Origin: Neurospora intermedia
Taxonomy: Eukaryota; Ascomycota; Sordariomycetes; Sordariales; Sordariaceae
DNA length: 64,000 nucleotides
Direction: 5' to 3'
Assembly (NCBI GenBank): GCA_037102815.1
Contig: BTPP01000003.1
Coordinates: 1,302,001-1,366,000 of the forward strand
Part shown: positions 58,104 to 64,000 of the stretch, one piece after another
How the letters are laid out: every line of letters begins with the position of its first letter
Position numbering within the stretch: the stretch's first letter is position 1
Made by a program: the position numbers and the translations under genes
The notes under the pieces: generated by a model
What the model was told of the DNA's origin: nothing
Database searches by the model: none
The model's input: only the letters and a program-made list of their open reading frames with translations

Positions 58104-60378
58104 TTAGGATTTTCCCTTTCCTACACCAGCGCATATCTCGTTAGTCAAACCCATCTCATCATGGCAAGGGGCGGGCACTTCTTCGGGAGATTCTGCACTT
58201 ACCGCATCCGTTTATGAGCAACATAAACACCTTAAACACTAATGTCGCGCACCAGATAATAGCCTTAAAAGCAAACTTCAAGACGGCAATAAGCCCCCTC
58301 GTGCAACCCGGCATCTTCTCGTTCTTGGCCTTCATATCCGCATTCACCTGTGCCTCGATATCGAGCTCAAACTGCTCGACCCGGGTCTTGATCCCCTTGA
58401 CCAAGTCCTTCTCCCTCTTCTTCCTCTTCTTTTTGTCATCCTTGTTGCCGTTCTTCTTCTCATCCGACGTATTCCTTCTCAGCACAGACGACAAGGACTC
58501 CGCCAAGCTCGACCTCTGGCTTCCTCCAACGCCGGCACCACCACCACCACCACCAGCACCCCGCAACAACGACGGTGGCGGCTCAAAAGTCTCCACGCGC
58601 GTAAACTGCTCGTCAGCATGCGCCACCAGCACCAGTGCAGCAATGGCCACATCGATCAGGTACACAGCCTCGACATGGCTCGCAATCGCCGTATCAATCT
58701 CCAGCCATCCCTGGCCCGTCCCATCCCGCGTCAGCCGGCCCAGGTGGTTGGGCGACTCGATGTGCTCGAGCGTGTACTCGGTGCGGCTATAAGCCGCGTT
58801 GCGCTCGACCGTGATGCAGAAGGGCATCGCCAGGGCCGCGTGCACCAGGTAGTGGTTGCCCGAATCCGAGTCCCATACCAGCCGGCCGCACTCGTTCTCG
58901 GCCGCCGCCACCGTCGCCGCGTCGGTCGTGGCCCGGTCCGACACCAGGCGCGCCGCTGTGAGGGGCCATAGCTGTGCGACTAACCCGTCGTTGGGCGGCT
59001 GCTTGCGCGTGGCGGCTTCGAGGGTGGTGGAGATTACTTCTTGCCAGTGCTTCGCGTCGTGTTTCTTGGTCTTGGTGCTCTTGCTGATGCTGGCGCCGCC
59101 CAACGCCCCGCCGCCGGAGCCGTCTGGGTTGCGGGAGAAGACGGATGAAGGACGGGGAGAGGGCGTGCTGGACGAGGCGCGGGCGCTCGGAATAGGCGAG
59201 GAGGAGGCCGAAGAGGTGGAGGAAGAAGAAGCAGAAGAGGCCACGGCCGAGGCGGCGGAGATTCCCACCGCCGCGCTGGTGGACTTGTCACCCTTGAAGG
59301 TCTTGTTGGGGTCGTAGCGCGAGAGCGAGACCAGGGCGGAGGCAGAGGTCGGGTCGACCCGCAGGCAGTAGAAGGGCTGGTTGGAGGATGAGGAGAGCGT
59401 GTAGACGGGCGCGTAGGCGTCCGACGCCATTTTCAGGCAGTATTTCCGGCCTTCGAGCTGCGTGGCTCGCCATCCGTTGGCGGCTTTCCAAAGACCACGA
59501 AGTTCCTCGGTGGTGTTCACCGTCGGTATCACTGGCGGCTCATGGCTGCGCGTTACAGGCCACCGTTGGTTGGCTGATCCAGATGTCACGGACGGGTTGG
59601 CTACCGGCCGGTTTCTGGGATGACTGGGACCATTCGTACCAGCATTGGGGCCAACTTCACTTTGCTGATCGGTGTCACGGGCTGAGTACATGGGCCTGCT
59701 GATGGCGGACTGGGGAATATGTGTAGGACTGGCCTGGGTTGGGTAGTAGTCCTGGCGATCTAGGGGCAGTTCGGGGTTATATCGTGGGAATATCGATCGA
59801 ATGGCAGCTGGCTGTGGTGGTTGTGGTGGTTGTGGTGGTTCGGGGATGGAGGTAGGAGCTGCTACCGTTGCTGTGTTCAAAGGTCCAGGAGTATATACAA
59901 TCGGTGGGTTGGCGAACGAGCTTTGAGCTCCTCTACTTTGCTGCTGCCCGACCAGCGTCTCTGCTTCGGACAATGTCGTCTCGCAGCGTGGAGGCGCGTC
60001 TGCTTCGGAGATGGGCGCAGCAACACTGGTTTCGACGATTGGATCCGACGACATGTTCTCAACTCGTGGTGGTCGCTGCGGTTGCTCCTGAGGTTGCTCT
60101 CGATGTTCCCGCTGCTGTCGAGCCGAGTCTAGCGCTGACTGCCAAGGGTTGTTGGAGTTTGAAGCCGACCTTTGCTTCCCTTCCCGTAGTATTACCCGTC
60201 CAATTGGCGATTGCCTTCCTGCCTCCCGGGACGATGATGGTTCTGTTGATGTCGAAGGTCGACCTTGAGGTGTCGCAGCTCTCGACGGCCTTGAAGGTGG
60301 TCTTGGTGTGACGTTGGTGTTGGGGAAGAGGGAGAACCCGCCTCCCGCCTGAGTTGTTGTTGTTGTCGCTGTTGACAT
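58104..60378 (-). CDS. Uncharacterised low-complexity protein with a C-terminal membrane segment
   Basis: Exon 1 is 58203-60378. Its frame would run on to 58159, but a strong donor (ggtaagt) at the end of ...LINGCG, a gactaac branch and a gtgtag acceptor suggest an 82-base intron (58121-58202) and a last exon of 17 bases ending ...GKGKS at 58104; 730 residues. The first 280 residues are disordered and rich in Pro, Ser, Gln and Arg, beginning MSTATTTTTQAGGGFSLFPN. The middle contains a possible folded domain (VNTTEELRGLWKAANGWRAT to about residue 600) with Ala/Ser runs. A basic stretch is followed by a hydrophobic C-terminal segment (AFKAIIWCATLVFKVFMLLI), consistent with a tail anchor. Similar fungal proteins carry an acetylserotonin methyltransferase-like label; I see no methyltransferase motif and would not use it. 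Confidence 0.8.
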
Positions 60379-61130
60379 ATCTGATAGTGTGATCCTAATG
60401 ATTCAACGGGGGTTATTCCAGGCGTAGTAGTCGTTATTCGTAGGAATCGTCGATCTTCTTTCCTCTCCGTCTTTGTTGAACTCAATGACCGATCCACGAA
60501 AGGTCTATAGAGGTATCACAAGGAAATGGCAGTCGACCTGCTACCGAGACATGATCGCAGATCAAATAAAACGAATAACTCAAACCCACGGATCTGTCAA
60601 CAGATATCCGGACGATGGCATCAACGGCTCCCGGGAGCAGAGAGCAGGGACAGGACCGGCGAGGCGGGATTAAGGTTGATAGAAGAACCAATCCGTCGGA
60701 ACACGACAAGAAGATCTTGTCACCGGCACAGAGAGACTGGGCCCCCTCGATACATATTTGTTCTACCATGTGGTCTTGCCCTGCCGTGGGTGTCCGCAAT
60801 CATACATCTTACACAGTGCTCTTCCCGCTCTCGCTCCCAAGCTACGCGACGCATTCTCTTACACCCGGGCGAACTAGGGCTCACAGACCGGCATAAAGAC
60901 CGACGCTACCACCCAAGGGGCGCGTTTGGTTCAGTCAACAGAAAATCTGCTGACTTCTTACAAGGGTAGAGGAGGGTACAAAGCGCCATCTGCAGTAACC
61001 AACAGGGATATTGTACCATTTATCTTTCTTTTCTTTTTATCTTTTATTGCATAGTAGCACTGGCACATACTTAGTGGCATTGTTAAGCGAGGCCATACAA
61101 TAGGGTACAGCACATCGTCGAAATCCTCCA
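60379..61130. other. Upstream region of the preceding gene, up to the RIP boundary
   Basis: Normal GC DNA until about 61130, where TpA-rich sequence begins abruptly. Short overlapping open stretches only. No gene seen. Confidence 0.6.
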
Positions 61131-62239
61131 TCAAATGCCTCGATTTTAATACTACGAGACTATAATTACTATAATAAGTTTAATATTAAAGGTATTCACA
61201 TATAGATACTACTATCGGATAGCTAGGAAGCCGTTCTATAAGACTATATAACTTCTAAGCGATTCCTAGGTTGGGGGGTAGCGGTTGTTAATAGTAAGCA
61301 GTCGGGAAATAAAAAGGGGGATTTAAATAATAATTTATTATAATAATAATTATAATTGAATAAATTATAGTATTAGCGTATAAAAATTATTATTACTAGT
61401 AATAATAGCGAATTAATATAAATCGAGGGTTTATAGCTAATTGAGTGCCTAATTGAATACTTAGTTAAGTACCTAATTAAGTCGAATCGAATTAAGTAGA
61501 GTAGAGTATAAATATAGGTATTAATTCTATAATTCCATTAATTAAAATCCTCTATTGCGAATACCCTTATCCTTTTATTGCTTACTCCCTTACCTTCTTT
61601 ATTATACCTATTACCCGCTTATAAATCGCTAATTTCGTTAACGACGTCGACGATAATATATTTAGTTTAAATAAGCTTATATATAATAGCCGCCGTAATT
61701 ACAAAATCCATTTAGAGTCGAAAGAATTTAGTTTTATACTACCCAATTATTATAATACCTAGGAATATAATATTATAATTATATAAGTAACGCTTCCTTT
61801 ATACCCTCCTCCTTCTACCTAACCTCCCTAGTCTACCCCGCTAGCTAATCAACCAGCCTAACCCCGAACGCTTTATACCAACCGGTCTCGGCTAACCCTA
61901 ATTACTCTATAGCGAATTAATATAGGAATAGACCGGGCACTACCTACTCGCTCGAACCGGCCACCCGGGCAACCGGGTATAAATTACTTTATAATACTAG
62001 TACCGTTATTTTAATTAGATATAATAATCCCTCGACTTCGATTTACCCCTATTAACCGCCGTACCTATACTAATTCTTTAATAGAGAGGAATCCTATAAT
62101 AGCCTCTTCAATAGAGAGGAATTCTATTATAAGTTCGTCTTTCTCTAGTATACCCGCCGTTACCTCTACCGCCGGCGATATAGGTAATAATACTAAGCCC
62201 GCCTCGTCTAATAATAAATTCCTACCGCTTAAAGAAATT
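61131..62239. other. RIPped AT-rich DNA, no recognisable gene
   Basis: TpA-rich with stops in all frames. A short array of related units (taattgagtgcc, taattgaatactta, taagtacctaa) at about 61438-61510 resembles the minisatellite at 63441. A proline/serine-like coding remnant may precede the relic that starts at 62240. Confidence 0.5.
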
Positions 62240-63220
62240 AGGAAGCCTAAGTAATTTACTTGCTAAATAATACTATTCGTTACTATATTAGTAATTATAT
62301 AGAAGGAGTAATCGTTTGCCGAAGGACTTAAGGGGAAGAAGTTAATAGCGGCTCTAAATAAAGTATTCGTAGCTATACGTATTAAATATCCTAATTAGAA
62401 TTAATTTCGCTAACGGGCATATAACCGTTAGAATATATTTAAAAAGAACTACCGGTTATAATTGAACTTTATATATAAGACGGGGGTAACGTTCAATAAG
62501 ATTATTAATCTTTTTAATACTTATAAGGATACGTAAGCTTCCTTCTTAACTAACCGATCTAAAGTAAATTAATTAAAAACAACCCTACTAATAAACTGTA
62601 AGGAAATAATATTATTCTTTATTATTAATTAGGTAACGGGTAAATATATTATCGATATTTATAACCGCCTTATATTATATATAAAGAATAAGAATCCCTT
62701 AGTAGTAACTAAACGAAATGCCTTATATACCGATTTCGCTAACGGTAAACAAATACAATGTAGTAAATACCTAAAAATCGATAATATACCGCTTAATAAT
62801 ACTAATAAAGTAGAGGAGGATTTAAATAATAATAAGGAGGAGGAAATTAAAACCTACTAGTTACTTAAAAAAAGAATAACCTATACCGCTAATATAGACC
62901 GGCTTACTTTTTTTATTAATATTAAGTTTAAAGCCCTTTTTCAAAGACTCGAATCCTCGCTTACTTAATTATTGTCGTTATAATTACGCCCCCCTCCCAA
63001 TCCTACTACTTCTAATTTCTTTTATACGTTAATTACCCTAATAGTATCCCTATTAAAAAGGATATATAATAATAAAAAGTAGTAATTAATTAGCGAATTA
63101 AAAAAGGACCTAATATATACAGTAGCGTTCGTTAATATACCCGAGGCGAGGATATTATTAGTGGAACAACTATTTAATATAGTACCTAACTTTAAGGACG
63201 CGCTAGTACCTACTTCTTAA
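62240..63220 (+). pseudogene. RIPped Myb/SANT-like protein gene relic
   Basis: One plus-strand frame (codon phase of 62303) stays recognisable for nearly 1 kb despite at least ten TAA/TAG codons. It shows GLKGKKLIAALNKVFVAIRI, then a segment with NIFKKNYRL and KTGVTFNKIINLF, then TYKDT and VTGKYIIDI. The pattern of a helix, a K-N-R-W-type helix and a G-x-T/F segment resembles the Myb/SANT-like DNA-binding domain found in plant and fungal proteins, some linked to transposons. Stops fall where Trp and Gln are expected, as RIP would produce. The later part (about 62900-63220) has a leucine/lysine-rich, possibly coiled, segment. Family assignment is by eye. Confidence 0.5.
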
Positions 63221-63440
63221 GATTAGTATTAGCTTTTATTATATTAGGAAATCTCGTAATATTTCTATACTATTCAATAACTCTCGTCAATTCGATTCTA
63301 TTACTTATATTCTCGTACTCGTACGTATTATAATTGAAAAATTATTTTATAAAATATAATTGTATTATTATTATATAATAAAATTATTATTAAGAGATAT
63401 AGGGGTTTAATTATATAAAATACAAAATATCGTTAAATTA

Positions 63441-63615
63441 AAATCTAGTACCTAGTAGAATAATTAGTCTAATACCTAATTTAGTACTTAATCTAGTACT
63501 TAGTAGAGTATAAAATCTAGTGCCCAATCTAGTACCTAATAGAATAACCAATCTAGTACTTAGTAGAGTATAAAATCTAGTACCTAATAGAGTACCTAGT
63601 AAATCTAAACTCTAG
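63441..63615. repeat. Minisatellite with a 60-bp higher-order period
   Basis: The unit aatctagtacttagtagagt and variants fill this stretch. A 32-base block is identical at 63490-63521 and 63550-63581, which gives a 60-base repeat. The units differ mainly by C/T and G/A changes. Confidence 0.75.
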
Positions 63616-63680
63616 CGGATAATAATATTATAAAGATAGGGTAAATATAACGATTTAGGCCTACGATAGTAAATTTCAAA

Positions 63681-63692
63681 CCCTAACCCTAA
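63681..63692. repeat. Two telomere-type CCCTAA units inside RIPped DNA
   Basis: ccctaaccctaa equals two units of the Neurospora telomere repeat. A looser ccctaaaccct follows near 63945. Two units may occur by chance. Confidence 0.4.
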
Positions 63693-64000
63693 GCAAGTAG
63701 GCGATTTTATAATACCGATAGCTCTTTTAATTTAATTCTAAAATATATATAATTAGTATTAATTGATTTAAATTAATTTAATAAATAAAATAATACCCTC
63801 GTATCGAAATTTAAATAAGAAGTATAAAAGTAGCCGTAATATAGATAATTTATAATTATTATATTTATTTACACTTTACCCGGCGTACCCTTTCTACTTA
63901 TTACTAGTAATAGTAACCCTCCTATATCTTCTATACAAATATATCCCTAAACCCTACTATCCTTTCATTTTATTCGATATTTATATTAATTATAACCTTA

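Noticed and set aside
63441-63615. CRISPR-like array
   Set aside because: Units are contiguous, AT-rich and variable with no spacer structure; the genome is fungal. It is a minisatellite.

Overview
The window looks like a piece of a filamentous ascomycete chromosome, almost certainly Neurospora or a very close relative. Three lines of evidence agree. Short introns with GTAAGT/GTATGT donors and CTAAC-type branch points interrupt the genes. The gene-bearing core is flanked on both sides by AT-rich DNA in which transposon and gene remnants are saturated with TpA and in-frame TAA/TAG, as expected from repeat-induced point mutation (RIP). The gene pair lpl (lysophospholipase) and his-3 (870-residue trifunctional histidine enzyme) is present in the arrangement known from N. 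crassa linkage group I, where the recombination hotspot cog lies between them.

Layout. 1-8443: a RIP-mutated Ty3/gypsy chromovirus on the minus strand, with protease, reverse transcriptase, integrase and chromodomain remnants. It appears inserted into the pol gene of a second chromovirus on the plus strand, whose GPY/F and chromodomain end, polypurine tract and 3' LTR follow at 8444-9722. 9723-13390: more RIPped DNA ending in a Tc1/mariner-type transposase relic. 13391-61130: ordinary GC DNA with the host genes. 61131-64000: RIPped DNA again, with a Myb/SANT-like gene relic, a minisatellite and a two-unit telomere-like motif.

Host genes in order: an ATP-grasp-like protein interrupted by one in-frame TAG (14479-17286, minus); a gene-poor 7.6 kb; a putative regulator with half of a Zn2Cys6 motif (24921-27017, plus); lpl (28633-30771, minus); the lpl/his-3 interval, which carries a roughly 800 bp inverted-repeat element with a tRNA-like core; his-3 (35178-37853, minus); taf9 (39083-40045, plus); pah1/lipin phosphatidate phosphatase (40763-43362, minus); a membrane-anchored fibronectin III/coiled-coil protein (47331-51056, plus); cmc1 (51815-52627, plus); a GH47 alpha-mannosidase (53624-55642, minus); utp11 (56786-57696, plus); and an uncharacterised tail-anchored-looking protein (58104-60378, minus).

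The genes are independent housekeeping functions (histidine synthesis, transcription initiation, lipid metabolism, cytochrome oxidase assembly, N-glycan trimming, 18S rRNA processing). I see no secondary-metabolite cluster. The most notable material is the structure of the relic regions, the inverted-repeat element between lpl and his-3, the in-frame stop in the ATP-grasp gene and the half zinc-finger protein. Splice sites were placed by eye from frame and consensus; no search or alignment was run.
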